Of a stretch of DNA of 64,000 nt, positions 17,839 to 26,842 are shown piece after piece. How positions within the stretch are numbered: the first letter of the stretch is position 1; the number at the start of each line of letters is the position of its first letter. Made by a program: the position numbers and the translations under genes. The notes below the pieces were generated by a model that worked only from the letters and a program-made list of their open reading frames with translations, had not been told where the DNA came from and did no database searches. The DNA comes from JANQEU01 sp965242805 (GTDB taxonomy: Bacteria > Bacteroidota > Bacteroidia > Cytophagales > Cyclobacteriaceae), in the NCBI GenBank assembly GCA_965242805.1, contig CBDETD010000002.1, positions 5,084,001 through 5,148,000 on the forward strand. Reading direction: 5' to 3'.

Positions 17839-17862
17839 AGTCCCGTTCGTCGGGACTTTTTA
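17839..17862 (+). terminator. Terminator after trxB
   Basis: The stem AGTCCCG / CGGGACT with loop TTCGT is followed by TTTTTAGTTT. Confidence 0.85.
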
Positions 17863-17876
17863 GTTTAAACATATAT

Positions 17877-18593
17877 ATGAAACTAGATATACTGGCCTTT
17901 GCCGCACATCCGGATGATGTTGAGTTGTCCTGTGGCGGCACCTTGATACTACAAGCTCAGAAAGGAAACAAAACTGGAATTGTTGACCTTACAAAAGGCG
18001 AAATGGGGACCAGGGGAACACCTGAGCAACGAATGCTAGAAGCTGAAGACGCCGGAAAGATCCTCGGTTTGTCGGCCAGGGAAAATCTTGGCTTCGCAGA
18101 TACCTGGTTTGAAGTGGATCAAAAACACCAGTTGGAGATCATCCGTATGATAAGAAAATACAAACCGGAAATTATCCTTGCCAATGCACCTTATGATCGT
18201 CACCCTGATCACGGTCGAGCTGCGAGGCTGGTTGAGGAATCGTTTTTCAAATCCGGATTGTCTAAAATTGAAACAAAAGAAAATAATGAGCTTCAGGAGC
18301 CATGGAGACCTAAGAAGCTCTACCATTACATTCAAAGCGTTACCCTTGAACCTGATTTTCTTATCGATGTCTCGGATGTTCACGAACAGAAAATGGACGC
18401 TGTTAAAGCCTTTAAGAGTCAGGTTTTTGATCCGGAGTCGGACGAACCAGAAACATACATTTCATCCCAGGCTTTTTTAAGTATGCTTGAATCAAGGGGA
18501 AGGGAGTTTGGTCATAGGTTACAGGTCCAATATGCGGAAGGCTTTATACAAAAACAATATTTAGGACTTAGGGATCTATTTGACCTTGTGTAG
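17877..18593 (+). CDS. bshB1: Bacillithiol biosynthesis deacetylase BshB1
   Basis: A zinc-dependent N-acetyl-glucosaminyl-malate deacetylase of the LmbE/PIG-L family, 238 residues. The zinc motif AHPDD (H11, D13, D14) and the second motif HPDH (H109, H112) are intact, with the family segments TKGEMGTRGTPEQRMLEA, LGFADTWF and SVTLEPDFLIDVSDV. It makes the malate-glucosamine precursor of bacillithiol, the low-molecular-weight thiol of this phylum. The ATG at 17877 is chosen because the protein family starts MKLDILAFAAHPDD; a longer in-frame ORF reads back through the terminator. It overlaps the end of the convergent response regulator by 18 bp. Confidence 0.95.
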   Translation: MKLDILAFAAHPDDVELSCGGTLILQAQKGNKTGIVDLTKGEMGTRGTPEQRMLEAEDAGKILGLSARENLGFADTWFEVDQKHQLEIIRMIRKYKPEIILANAPYDRHPDHGRAARLVEESFFKSGLSKIETKENNELQEPWRPKKLYHYIQSVTLEPDFLIDVSDVHEQKMDAVKAFKSQVFDPESDEPETYISSQAFLSMLESRGREFGHRLQVQYAEGFIQKQYLGLRDLFDLV

Positions 18594-19337
18594 ATCACCT
18601 GTGATCCAGGCTTTGAAACGGGGTGCATTTTCTTTACTGACATATACTTTTTCTGAAGTAGGAGGTGACAGGGAAACAAGTATTTTTCCCTCTTCCGATT
18701 TGAATTTTTCAATGGAGTCAATAGCTGCAAGAAACTTACGGTTTAACCTAAAAAAACCAGCGGATGATAATTGAGATTCGAGATCTGCAATCGATTGGTC
18801 AATGATATATTTCGTACCTGAATTATCTACTAAAAAGGAAATTTTGTGCTCTGTGAAGAAATAAGCAATGTTCTCCAACTTTACGGAAATAAAGTCCAGG
18901 CCCTTTTTCACCAGGAAACGATTTTTGATTCCTCCTATAGGCTTGGTGATCTTAGTAGAATTGGAAAAGTGCTTTTCCAATTTTTCCAGTTTTCGTAAAG
19001 TTTTTTTAAGCCTTTCTACACTTATTGGCTTCAATAGATAATCAACAGCAGCTTCCTCCAAAGCCTTTTGGATGAATTGATCGTAAGCGGTGGTAAAGAC
19101 TACTGGAAAATTAATATCGATTTGATCGAAAACAGAGAACGATAGATCATCTGCCAGTTGTACATCGAAAAAACCAATATCAAATTCACATTCTGAGGAA
19201 TTTAACAAATCAACTGCTTCATTGACTGACTGTACCGTTTCGATCTTCTCAATATCACTGATATTTTGATGCAAAATGTCTCGTAGCTTGTTGGCAGCGG
19301 TTGGTTCATCTTCCAATATGAGGATTCGTTTTGGCAT
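18576..19337 (-). CDS. LytTR-family response regulator (253 aa)
   Basis: The N-terminal receiver domain (~4-120) has the acidic pair at E9/D10 (ILILEDEP), phosphoacceptor D58 (IGFFDVQLAD), the switch Thr/Ala (VVFTTAYDQF) and Lys (YLLKPISVERL). A linker is followed by the C-terminal LytTR DNA-binding domain (~150-250; FLVKKGLDFISVKLENIAYF, RLNRKFLAAIDSI). It forms a TAATG overlap with the sensor gene upstream, a sign of translational coupling. Target genes are unknown. Its 3' end overlaps bshB1. Confidence 0.93.
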   Translation of the reverse strand: MPKRILILEDEPTAANKLRDILHQNISDIEKIETVQSVNEAVDLLNSSECEFDIGFFDVQLADDLSFSVFDQIDINFPVVFTTAYDQFIQKALEEAAVDYLLKPISVERLKKTLRKLEKLEKHFSNSTKITKPIGGIKNRFLVKKGLDFISVKLENIAYFFTEHKISFLVDNSGTKYIIDQSIADLESQLSSAGFFRLNRKFLAAIDSIEKFKSEEGKILVSLSPPTSEKVYVSKENAPRFKAWITGDLHKVK

Positions 19338-20431
19338 TAGATCTTGAGCAGGGGTAATTTTAAAGTAAACGTGTCGCCATTGACTATTTTTTCCACGGAT
19401 CTTCCCATCAGGATTTTAGATCTCTCATCGAGATTTGTGATCCCCACCTTTGTACTTGGATTATGGTGAGTTTTTGGATGTATAGGATTTGTAACAATTA
19501 GATGGTCATTTTCCATCTTTACCGCCATTTCCATAGGTTTTCTGTCGGAAATCTCATTGTGCTTGGCTACGTTTTCCAGTGCCATGAAAATTGATATTGG
19601 AGGGATCAGGTAGTCATTAGATTTTTCGACATCAATTTTCACATTGAGAGCGTTTCCATACCTTATTTTGAGAAGAGAGCTATATCTTTTCAAAAATGCA
19701 ATCTCATCATCCAGAATTACCAAATCACTCTGTTTACTTGAAAGTATATATCTATAGACCTCTGCTAGACTCTCTGTAAACTCTTTTGCATATTCCGGAT
19801 TTTTTTCGATCAGGTAAGTCAGACTGTTCAGTGAGTTGAACATGAAATGAGGATCTATTTGGTTTTTTAACGCAGATAGCTCCGCATTTGCCTTGGCTCT
19901 TTCCAGTTTTTCATTTTGTATGAGGTCATTTTGACGTCGCTTTATAAGAAATACGGTTTCATAAGCATGGGTGATGAAGATAACGCAGACGATGCAAATC
20001 AGCGCAGTAATTTTAACTACACTCCAATTGACAGGTTCATTAATGGCAACGTACCAGAACCCAACTAAAGAAATTACTACACTACTGGTAACAACTATAT
20101 TCCCACTTAAGAGGGCAATTATCTTTTGGAAAGGATAGATAAACCAATTGTATCTTTTGTCTGCATAAAAAAGAATATATCGATTGAGTTGCCAAATGCT
20201 GAACGCAATAAAGGCAAAGTACAAATAGGCAAATGAAAGCTGCCACCAACTATATGCGAGATTGTCAATGATCCCGGCTGCATTTGGAATAACTGCACCA
20301 AAGAAGATTGAACCTATTAGTCTTACAATCCGATCGTTGATCAGTTCCTGACTCTTTTCATTTGAGTAAGAAATATTTCCGGTTGAGGGCATATTTGAGT
20401 AGGTCTGGGAAAATCGCATTTTCCAAAACAC
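19337..20431 (-). CDS. LytS/YehU-type sensor histidine kinase (364 aa)
   Basis: Four membrane helices in two hairpins (~40-58, ~64-88, ~105-130, ~138-163) precede a short coiled coil and the His_kinase domain. The phosphoacceptor motif is DPHFMFNSLNSL with H195. The ATP-binding part has reduced N and G boxes (ALENVAKHNEISD and VGITNLDER). There is no extracellular sensor domain. It is encoded directly upstream of its LytTR partner with the stop and start codons overlapping. An alternative start at MRFSQTYSNM (residue 5) is possible. Confidence 0.93.
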   Translation of the reverse strand: MFWKMRFSQTYSNMPSTGNISYSNEKSQELINDRIVRLIGSIFFGAVIPNAAGIIDNLAYSWWQLSFAYLYFAFIAFSIWQLNRYILFYADKRYNWFIYPFQKIIALLSGNIVVTSSVVISLVGFWYVAINEPVNWSVVKITALICIVCVIFITHAYETVFLIKRRQNDLIQNEKLERAKANAELSALKNQIDPHFMFNSLNSLTYLIEKNPEYAKEFTESLAEVYRYILSSKQSDLVILDDEIAFLKRYSSLLKIRYGNALNVKIDVEKSNDYLIPPISIFMALENVAKHNEISDRKPMEMAVKMENDHLIVTNPIHPKTHHNPSTKVGITNLDERSKILMGRSVEKIVNGDTFTLKLPLLKI

Positions 20432-20482
20432 ATTAAATCTATCAAATTCATTTCATGTTTAATGAAATCAAATTATCGAATA

Positions 20483-20884
20483 ATGGATATTTCTAGTTTG
20501 AATTGGTTGGCGGTGGTAGTAGCTGCATTGTCAACCTTTATGATCGGAGCAATATGGTACGGCCCTCTTTTTGGAAAACCATGGATGAAAGAACATGGAT
20601 TCTCCGAAGATGATCTCAAGGAAGCCAACATGGGAAAGATTTATGGAATTGCTTTCATACTGGAGTTCTTGATCGCGGTGAATCTGGCTATTTTCCTCAG
20701 TGATTCAAGTGACGTGACCTGGGGAATTACTGCTGGATTCCTTGCCGGTTTTGGATGGGTTGCCCTTGCGATGGGCGTCAATGCCTTATTCTCAAGGTCT
20801 ACCTTGAAACTGTGGTTTATTGACTCCTTCTATTTTGTTGTGACATTTATGATCATGGGAGCCATACTTACCGCGTGGAAGTGA
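20483..20884 (+). CDS. DUF1761 family membrane protein (133 aa)
   Basis: A small four-helix membrane protein (helices ~5-25, ~48-68, ~76-98 and ~106-130). The DUF1761 signatures are clear: WLAVVVAALSTFMIGAIWYG, PLFGKPWMKE near the N-terminus and WFIDSFYFVVTFMIMGAILTAW at the end. Function unknown. The start MDISSLNWLA at 20483 matches the family better than the upstream ATG at 20462. The 3' end overlaps the convergent glycosyltransferase by 17 bp. Confidence 0.82.
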   Translation: MDISSLNWLAVVVAALSTFMIGAIWYGPLFGKPWMKEHGFSEDDLKEANMGKIYGIAFILEFLIAVNLAIFLSDSSDVTWGITAGFLAGFGWVALAMGVNALFSRSTLKLWFIDSFYFVVTFMIMGAILTAWK

Positions 20885-22118
20885 TCCCAGACCATTTTCT
20901 ATCCCATTCTCTGATCTGAACCAACATCTCTTGTTTGTTAGAGCCAAAATTCGGTATGTTCAAGAGATGTTGGTTCAGGCCCTTCAAGTTTTCAAAAAGA
21001 TTAGTGTCAGGAAAGTAATTGTCTCGTAGGAAATGGATGAACTTTAACACTCTAAATCCATCGAACCAGTTGAAAAAATTTCTTCTGAAGGAATCAGGAT
21101 CCTTGGAATGTTTCAATATATGGTCCAGGGCAACTGTAAAATTTGATTCTTTCAGAAATTTTTGGATTGGTTCTTCAAATTTTTTCGAACTATAATGAAG
21201 AAGATCTGAAGATTGGTCAATGAACGATTTGATAGTTTCGAAGGAACGCCAATCATAAGTTTTAATTTCTGATCCTGCATCATATTTCGATAGAGCCTTA
21301 CCTGTACCAAAAGGAACTCTGTCTGAAATTCTGGAAGAAGGATAGGTCGTTGTGTTGTTTATTTCATAGAAATCACCGTAAGGCATAATCCTATGTAAGA
21401 AGTAGAAATCCTCTCCAGCTTTCCTGGTGTTCATACCTCCGCATCTAATGTAAGATTCAGAACTTACCGTAATACAGGAACCCAATGTCTGAAAAGCATA
21501 AGGGAAATTGGCATATCTAAGGGCATCCACATAATACCTGAGATGCAATTCATATTCGATTATTCCATTTTCCAGGTCAATGGGATGTTCATAGAATACA
21601 ATGGCGCAATTCGTTCTCTTATTCTTGTATTGTTGATATATCTCCGACAGGTAATTGGTGGAGGTGGTGCAGTCCGCGTCGTAACAAACGATTATTCCAT
21701 TATGTTCTAATTGATTAAACCACCGTGTGGCCTGGTCCATCCCAATTTTTCTGGCCAGACCAACTCCAGCTTTCTTTTGTGGGAGTCTCACATGAATATG
21801 TTTAATCTCAATTTCACTTTGATCCTTGAACCTCTGAATTGACTTCAAGGACTGTTTATTGATCTCAACTACCTCCCTTGGATCATCTTCCCATTCATTT
21901 ATAACTATCAGTACCACAATACTGCATGGGATAGGGGAGCAATTAAAAAGAGATTCAATTGCTCTATCTAATTGAGTTTCTTTGTATGATGGTATGACCA
22001 CCACCATTTCAAGGTCCTGAGCCGGAGTGTAACCTTCCAGTTCATCAATGGGCCAACTGTACCTTTTGAAATAAGTGCTTTCTTGTTTGTTCAAGGAGAA
22101 AGACGGCTGATTTTCCAC
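20868..22118 (-). CDS. Family 2-like glycosyltransferase (416 aa)
   Basis: A GT-A fold transferase. It has the nucleotide-sugar entry strand MVVVIPSYKETQLDRAIESL (~38-58), a DxD-like motif CYDADCTTSTNYL, a substrate pocket segment (AFQTLGSCITVSSESYIRCGGM) and the ED motif KAGEDFYFLHRI. No membrane helix is obvious, so the enzyme is probably cytosolic or peripheral. The acceptor is unknown. Its start overlaps the 3' end of pdxH by 28 bp in a different frame, so the two are co-transcribed. Confidence 0.8.
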   Translation of the reverse strand: MENQPSFSLNKQESTYFKRYSWPIDELEGYTPAQDLEMVVVIPSYKETQLDRAIESLFNCSPIPCSIVVLIVINEWEDDPREVVEINKQSLKSIQRFKDQSEIEIKHIHVRLPQKKAGVGLARKIGMDQATRWFNQLEHNGIIVCYDADCTTSTNYLSEIYQQYKNKRTNCAIVFYEHPIDLENGIIEYELHLRYYVDALRYANFPYAFQTLGSCITVSSESYIRCGGMNTRKAGEDFYFLHRIMPYGDFYEINNTTTYPSSRISDRVPFGTGKALSKYDAGSEIKTYDWRSFETIKSFIDQSSDLLHYSSKKFEEPIQKFLKESNFTVALDHILKHSKDPDSFRRNFFNWFDGFRVLKFIHFLRDNYFPDTNLFENLKGLNQHLLNIPNFGSNKQEMLVQIREWDRKWSGITSTR

Positions 22119-22726
22119 CTATCCTCTACTTTTTCATAAAGGATCCGATCATGTAATCGATTGGAGCGCCCTTGCCAAAATTCAAGACTTATGGGACTGA
22201 CACGAAAACCACCCCAGAAATCAGGAGCGGGTACTTTGCCATCCTTGAATTTCTGTTTCATTTCATTCATTTTGATTTCCAGTAAACTTCTGGAGGTGAT
22301 AACCTGACTTTGATGAGAGACCCATGCTCCCAATTGACTACCAAAAGGTCTGCTTAGAAAGTACCTGGCCGATTGAGCTGTGGAGATTCTTTCCACAATC
22401 CCCCTTATTGCGACCTGCCTTTCCAGTCCATACCAAGGGAATAGGAGGGAAACAAAATTGTTCTCATCGATCTGCTTTGCTTTTCGACTTGTGTAGTTGG
22501 TATAAAAGACAAAACCTGATTCGTCATAAGCTTTGAGAAGTACAGTCCGTTGGAAGGGTTGATTCTCCTTATCCACAGTGGATAAGATCATCGCATTCGG
22601 TTCAATGAGACGGGTAGCTACTGCTTCTTTGAACCATTTTCTAAATTGTTCAATAGGAGATTTCAGAACCGTTTTCTCATCAAGTTCGGCCCTTGTATAC
22701 TCATTTCTAAGCTGTGAGATGTCCAT
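22091..22726 (-). CDS. pdxH: Pyridoxamine 5'-phosphate oxidase
   Basis: An FMN-dependent oxidase forming pyridoxal phosphate (vitamin B6 salvage and synthesis). With the ATG at 22726 the protein is 211 residues and begins MDISQLRNEYTRAELDE, as family members do; a longer frame starts at 22759. Signatures: EPNAMILSTVDKENQPFQRTVLLKAYDESGFVFYTNY (FMN binding), SRKAKQIDEN, WYGLERQVAIRG, SRPFGSQLGAWVSHQS (catalytic segment) and the C-terminal FWQGRSNRLHDR. It shares a 41-75 bp divergent promoter region with miaE. Confidence 0.95.
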   Translation of the reverse strand: MDISQLRNEYTRAELDEKTVLKSPIEQFRKWFKEAVATRLIEPNAMILSTVDKENQPFQRTVLLKAYDESGFVFYTNYTSRKAKQIDENNFVSLLFPWYGLERQVAIRGIVERISTAQSARYFLSRPFGSQLGAWVSHQSQVITSRSLLEIKMNEMKQKFKDGKVPAPDFWGGFRVSPISLEFWQGRSNRLHDRILYEKVEDRWKISRLSP

Positions 22727-22800
22727 TGTAGGAGTTCCTTCCTTATTACAATTTGCCAAATAAAATTGTTTTATTTGTTTCGATTGTTGGGCGAAGATAA

Positions 22801-23385
22801 ATGAAGTACAGAATAGACCTTGATGTTGAAAGCAGTAAAGAATGGATTGATGCTGTAATTAATGATTTCGACTCATTTCTTTGTGATCACGCTAATTGTG
22901 AAAGGAAGGCCAGCGCTATGGCAATGAGTATGGTAGCTAAGTATCCTAACAGGACTGAGATCATACCTGAATTGATTGATATCGGTGTAGAGGAATTGGA
23001 GCATTTTCGTTCTGTATACGAGATCATGGAGCAGCGGAACATACAATTACCTCAGAGTATTGGTGAAGATGTTTACGTCAAAAAGTTGTTGGATGGTTGT
23101 AGAACCAGCGTGGAGGAAAGGTTTATGGACCGTTTGCTCTTGGCTTCCTTAGTTGAGACCAGGGGAGCAGAACGATTCCAGTTGGTTTATGAAAACCTTG
23201 ACGATCCCGACCTCAAAGAGTTTTACAGGGCTTTATGGGCATCTGAAGCTCGTCATGGTGAGGTGTTTGTTCGAATGGCTTTAAACTATTTTGAGGAAAG
23301 AAGCGTCTATACGAGGTTAGACGAAATGAAAAAACTGGAATCGGAAGTAATTTTACAGTTACCAATTAAAGCGGCACTTCATTAG
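22801..23385 (+). CDS. miaE: tRNA-(ms2io6A)-hydroxylase-like diiron protein
   Basis: A ferritin-like carboxylate-bridged diiron enzyme that hydroxylates the isopentenyl side chain of ms2i6A37 in tRNA. Diiron ligand candidates are visible in order: CERKASAMAMSMVAKYP (E34), GVEELEHFRSVYEIM (E64/E65, H68), ETRGAERFQLVYENL and YRALWASEARHGEVF (E, H pair). The 194-residue length is normal. The gene abuts yqgE: its stop TAG is followed immediately by ATG, so the two are coupled. Confidence 0.88.
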   Translation: MKYRIDLDVESSKEWIDAVINDFDSFLCDHANCERKASAMAMSMVAKYPNRTEIIPELIDIGVEELEHFRSVYEIMEQRNIQLPQSIGEDVYVKKLLDGCRTSVEERFMDRLLLASLVETRGAERFQLVYENLDDPDLKEFYRALWASEARHGEVFVRMALNYFEERSVYTRLDEMKKLESEVILQLPIKAALH

Positions 23386-23961
23386 ATGGACTATTTTTCA
23401 TTTGATCGCTACATAGAGCCTGAAAGGGGAGATCTATTGATTTCCGAACCTTACCTGCCGGACCCTAATTTCAAGAGGTCAGTGATATTGCTATGCGAAC
23501 ATGATGAGAATGGTACATTTGGGTTTGTTCTTAATCAAAGATCAGATGCAATTTTCAGTGATGTAGTGGAGGAAGTTAATGGCTTTGATGCACCTATTTA
23601 CGTTGGTGGTCCCGTGCAGCAAAATAGTTTACATTTCATTCATCGACGAAACGATCAACTAGGTGCCAAAGAGGTGATTCCGGGATTGTATTGGGGAGGT
23701 GATTTTGACCATTTGGTATCATTGATTAATACACATCAGATTGATCAGGATGATTATCGTTTCTTTGTAGGATATTCCGGTTGGGAAGTAGGTCAATTGG
23801 AAGATGAACTCAAAACAAAATCTTGGATTATATACAAGAATCCTCCTTCGGAGATGATATTCAATACTGATCCGGATGAGCTATGGCAGGAGGTATTGAA
23901 GAATAAAGGAGGGAAATTTAGGGTTATAGCGAACTATCCTCAAGATCCTAGGCTAAATTAG
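23386..23961 (+). CDS. yqgE: YqgE/AlgH family protein
   Basis: A 191-residue DUF179 protein. The family blocks are present: GDLLISEPYLPDPNFKRSVI at the N-terminus, CEHDENGTFGFVLNQ, IYVGGPVQQNSLHFIHR, GVYWGGDFD-like GLYWGGDFDHLVSLI and FVGYSGWEVGQLEDELKTKSWI. Cellular role poorly defined. It starts on the base after the miaE stop. Confidence 0.93.
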   Translation: MDYFSFDRYIEPERGDLLISEPYLPDPNFKRSVILLCEHDENGTFGFVLNQRSDAIFSDVVEEVNGFDAPIYVGGPVQQNSLHFIHRRNDQLGAKEVIPGLYWGGDFDHLVSLINTHQIDQDDYRFFVGYSGWEVGQLEDELKTKSWIIYKNPPSEMIFNTDPDELWQEVLKNKGGKFRVIANYPQDPRLN

Positions 23962-23993
23962 CACTGGTATTTTGAGGGTGAACACTGAGAGTA

Positions 23994-26165
23994 ATGGAAA
24001 AGGAAAAAGAAAATCCGATTCCTGAAGATGAGAAATTATCGCAGGAACCGGAAAACGTTCAGCAAGAGGCTGAATCATCGGATGAACAAAAACAAAGTGG
24101 CGAAGAGGTAGATTCGGAACCCGAAGTCAAAACCTCAGAAATACAAAATAATGAAGCCACAGAGGTGGAGACTGTCAACGTTTCAGAAACTACTGAAATA
24201 AATCCACCTGCTACTCAAATCCAGGACACTTCAACGGAAAAGGAAATTAAGGAGCCCTCCGAAACGGATGAGGTAATTCAAACTACCGAGGATTCAACCC
24301 AATCCTCCGAGGATGAGGTTAAAGCCGAACCTTCAAATGAGGAAATTGAGAAAGTAGAAGAGTCTGAGAAAGTAGAAGAGTCTACACAATCAAAAGCTCA
24401 GGAAGAGGAAGTTGCAGAGGAAGAGGATCTTGAAGAGGAACATGAGGAAGTTGAAGAAATTGACTTTCACGGTTTTGACAAACAGCAGCTTGTTGACTTT
24501 ATCGTTTCTCTCAACAAGGAGGATGATCAACGTAAGGTTGATCGATACCTGAAGGAATTAAAGCTAAGATTTGATGAGATCTTCAGTAGTGAAAGGGAAG
24601 AATCACTTAAGAAGTTTCTCGAAGATGAAACCAATGAAGAAGCTGATTTTGAGTACAAAGGTGATGAGCTTGATGAAAGGTTTAATGATTACTACAATCT
24701 TCTAAGGGATAAGAGTAGAAAATTCTATAATGACCTTGAAAAGGAAAAGCAGGAAAACCTCAAACAGAAAAATATTATTCTCGACAAAATTCGGCAGCTG
24801 GTAGATGGGGATGAAACTAATCTCAGTTTTAACGCGGTAAAGGAACTTCAGGATCAATTCAAAAAAATAGGACCTGTCCCTGCCAGTCAGAATAAATTGC
24901 TTTGGGCGAATTACAATGCACTACTTGACAGATTCTATGATGCCAGAAGTATATACTTTGAACTCAAAGATCTTGATAGAAAAAAGAACCTCGATGTCAA
25001 GCAAAAGATCTGTGAAAGGGCGGAAGCACTTGATCAACTAGAAAACATCAATCAGGCGATCCAGCAATTAAATGAACTCCATGAGGAGTTTAAAACTGCA
25101 GGACCGGTACCCAGGGAAGATCAGGAATCCATCTGGATACGATTTAAAACCGCTTCTGATAAGATTTATTCAAAGAGAAAGGGATACGTAGAAGATCTGA
25201 AGAAGACTCTCCATGAGAATCTTGAGATTAAGCTCAAATTATGTGATCAGGTTGCAGAATTTGAAAATTTCAATTCTGATAAGGTTGGGGAGTGGAATTC
25301 CAAAACCAAAGATGTGCTTGATCTCCAAAAGCAGTGGGAGAAGGTAGGTGGGATGCCTCGTGATAAAGCCAAAGATGTAAATAAGAAATTCTGGCATGCA
25401 TTCAAGTCATTTTTCAAACATAAACATGACTTCTTCAAGCAATTTGAATCCCATCGGGAGGATAATCTGAAACTGAAGGAGGAACTCATCCTAAAAGCAG
25501 AGGACCTTAAGGAAAGTTCGGAATGGGATAAAACCTCAAAAGAGCTCAAGGAACTTCAACAAAAATGGAGGGAAATTGGACCTGTACCTGAAAAACTGAG
25601 GAACGAAGTTTACGACAAGTTCAAAAAGGCTTGTGATCATTTCTTTGATCGGAGGCGGGCTGAAAATCAGGCTCAAAACCAGGAATTCGAAGTGAACTTC
25701 AAAAAGAAAATGGATATCTGTGATGAGATTGAAAAGATGACAAAGGGGGATTCCGTTGACAAGGACCAATTATATGACCTGATCGATCAATACAATGGGC
25801 TGGGCTTTGTACCGAAGAATGTTTTGAAAAAAGTATATGCACGATTTGACAAGGTAATGGACCTGGTCTATCAATCTGATCATCTGTCAGACGAGGAAAA
25901 ATCCGATCTTAAGATTGATGTTCAGGTAGGTCGTATGAAGAAAGGACCTCATGCTGACCAAAAGCTCCAACGAAAGGAGAACGCATTGAAACGCAAGATC
26001 CAGACATTGGAATCCGATATTAATACATACAAAACCAACATTGAATTCTTTGCTTCTTCTAAAAACGCAGATGCAATGAAAAGCGATTTCCAAAAGAGGA
26101 TTGATGCGGCAATGGAAGAGCTCAATCAATTAAAGCAGCAGTTGAGGCATTTGAAGGAGGTGTAA
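23994..26165 (+). CDS. DUF349 repeat protein with acidic N-terminus (723 aa)
   Basis: Residues 1-155 are a very acidic low-complexity region (EEVAEEEDLEEEHEEVEE and a short tandem repeat of EKVEES). From ~155 the protein is charged and helical with five DUF349 units, each with a conserved W or F followed by a G.VP turn: DQFKKIGPVPASQ, EEFKTAGPVPRED, KQWEKVGGMPRDK, QKWREIGPVPEKL and DQYNGLGFVPKNV. The C-terminal ~70 residues are a coiled coil. Cytosolic, function unknown. The family is widespread in Bacteroidota; the E. coli relative YicC/RbfA-type roles do not transfer. No terminator was seen after it. Confidence 0.88.
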   Translation: MEKEKENPIPEDEKLSQEPENVQQEAESSDEQKQSGEEVDSEPEVKTSEIQNNEATEVETVNVSETTEINPPATQIQDTSTEKEIKEPSETDEVIQTTEDSTQSSEDEVKAEPSNEEIEKVEESEKVEESTQSKAQEEEVAEEEDLEEEHEEVEEIDFHGFDKQQLVDFIVSLNKEDDQRKVDRYLKELKLRFDEIFSSEREESLKKFLEDETNEEADFEYKGDELDERFNDYYNLLRDKSRKFYNDLEKEKQENLKQKNIILDKIRQLVDGDETNLSFNAVKELQDQFKKIGPVPASQNKLLWANYNALLDRFYDARSIYFELKDLDRKKNLDVKQKICERAEALDQLENINQAIQQLNELHEEFKTAGPVPREDQESIWIRFKTASDKIYSKRKGYVEDLKKTLHENLEIKLKLCDQVAEFENFNSDKVGEWNSKTKDVLDLQKQWEKVGGMPRDKAKDVNKKFWHAFKSFFKHKHDFFKQFESHREDNLKLKEELILKAEDLKESSEWDKTSKELKELQQKWREIGPVPEKLRNEVYDKFKKACDHFFDRRRAENQAQNQEFEVNFKKKMDICDEIEKMTKGDSVDKDQLYDLIDQYNGLGFVPKNVLKKVYARFDKVMDLVYQSDHLSDEEKSDLKIDVQVGRMKKGPHADQKLQRKENALKRKIQTLESDINTYKTNIEFFASSKNADAMKSDFQKRIDAAMEELNQLKQQLRHLKEV

Positions 26166-26614
26166 TCTAAGTGCTCTTTGCATAGTAGAGGGTCATATTG
26201 GATTGGCGAATGTCGAAATTACTCAATTCACTAAAGATTATCTGGAGCCATTCGATCCAAAGCAATCAAAAGAATCGGATAACATATTCCACCAAATAAT
26301 AAAATTGTTAGTCCGATATCTTACAGTTTGATCTTTTCCGATAACCTAGGTTCGTGTCTTCACGAACCTTACGAATATTAATCACAGTTCCTCTCTGCAT
26401 TATTTCGAACATTCCGACCAAATGAATATTGGATACACAAATTTGCAAGATAGAATGAAATTCTTTCATGTATGGTAAAAACAATACATTAAAAAACATT
26501 TACTCATTTATACTTCCCATTCATTCGGTAATTATTCCTGCTAGCCAACATATGTGTGGTTGATCTATTTTGAAAATTTATCTTGGTAAGAACTATTCAA
26601 AATGAAATCTAACC
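26166..26614. other. Intergenic region with a possible gene remnant
   Basis: About 450 bp, AT-rich. A perfect 9-bp inverted repeat AGGTTCGTG/CACGAACCT with a 4-base loop lies at 26348-26369 and has no T run after it. A - strand frame (26308-26499) listed separately is the only coding candidate. No tRNA or other RNA gene was seen. Confidence 0.5.
26308..26499 (-). pseudogene. Possible remnant of a LytTR DNA-binding domain (63 aa)
   Basis: The frame encodes MKEFHSILQICVSNIHL followed by MFEIMQRGTVINIRKV. This second block aligns by eye with the LytTR core (F-x-R-x-H-K-S-x-I-V-N-x-x-x-I). The domain's C-terminal strand is missing: the frame stops after ~18 further residues. No receiver domain precedes it. 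It could be a decayed regulator or a chance frame; the evidence is one short motif. Confidence 0.28.
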
Positions 26615-26842
26615 ATGCAAGGACCTGCCATACCTATTGTAGACTGGATAAAAAGCAATGTTCCTCCACTCACGTGGACTACTATCAAATTGAAGCATAT
26701 GGACGTCTTCATGGAGGCGAAGATATCTCCAAGTAAAATTGATGAAAACACTGTCTTCAATGATGCGCTGATACGGTGCATTAATAATACACTTGAGGAA
26801 AAATTTAGTAAACGTTTACCTACATCCCTGACTGGGGTATGA
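26615..26842 (+). CDS. Small protein of unknown function (75 aa)
   Basis: A short soluble protein starting MQGPAIPIVDWIKSNVPPLTW and ending SKRLPTSLTGV. It has no signal peptide, membrane segment or known motif. Its stop codon overlaps the ATG of the next gene (ATGA), which argues that it is translated and coupled to it. I do not recognise a family. It heads a three-gene unit with the thioredoxin-fold protein and a membrane sensor. Confidence 0.5.
   Translation: MQGPAIPIVDWIKSNVPPLTWTTIKLKHMDVFMEAKISPSKIDENTVFNDALIRCINNTLEEKFSKRLPTSLTGV

Noticed and set aside
17739..17876. Longer in-frame start for bshB1
   Set aside because: It would extend back over the trxB 3' end and its terminator. The family begins at MKLDILAFAAHPDD (17877).
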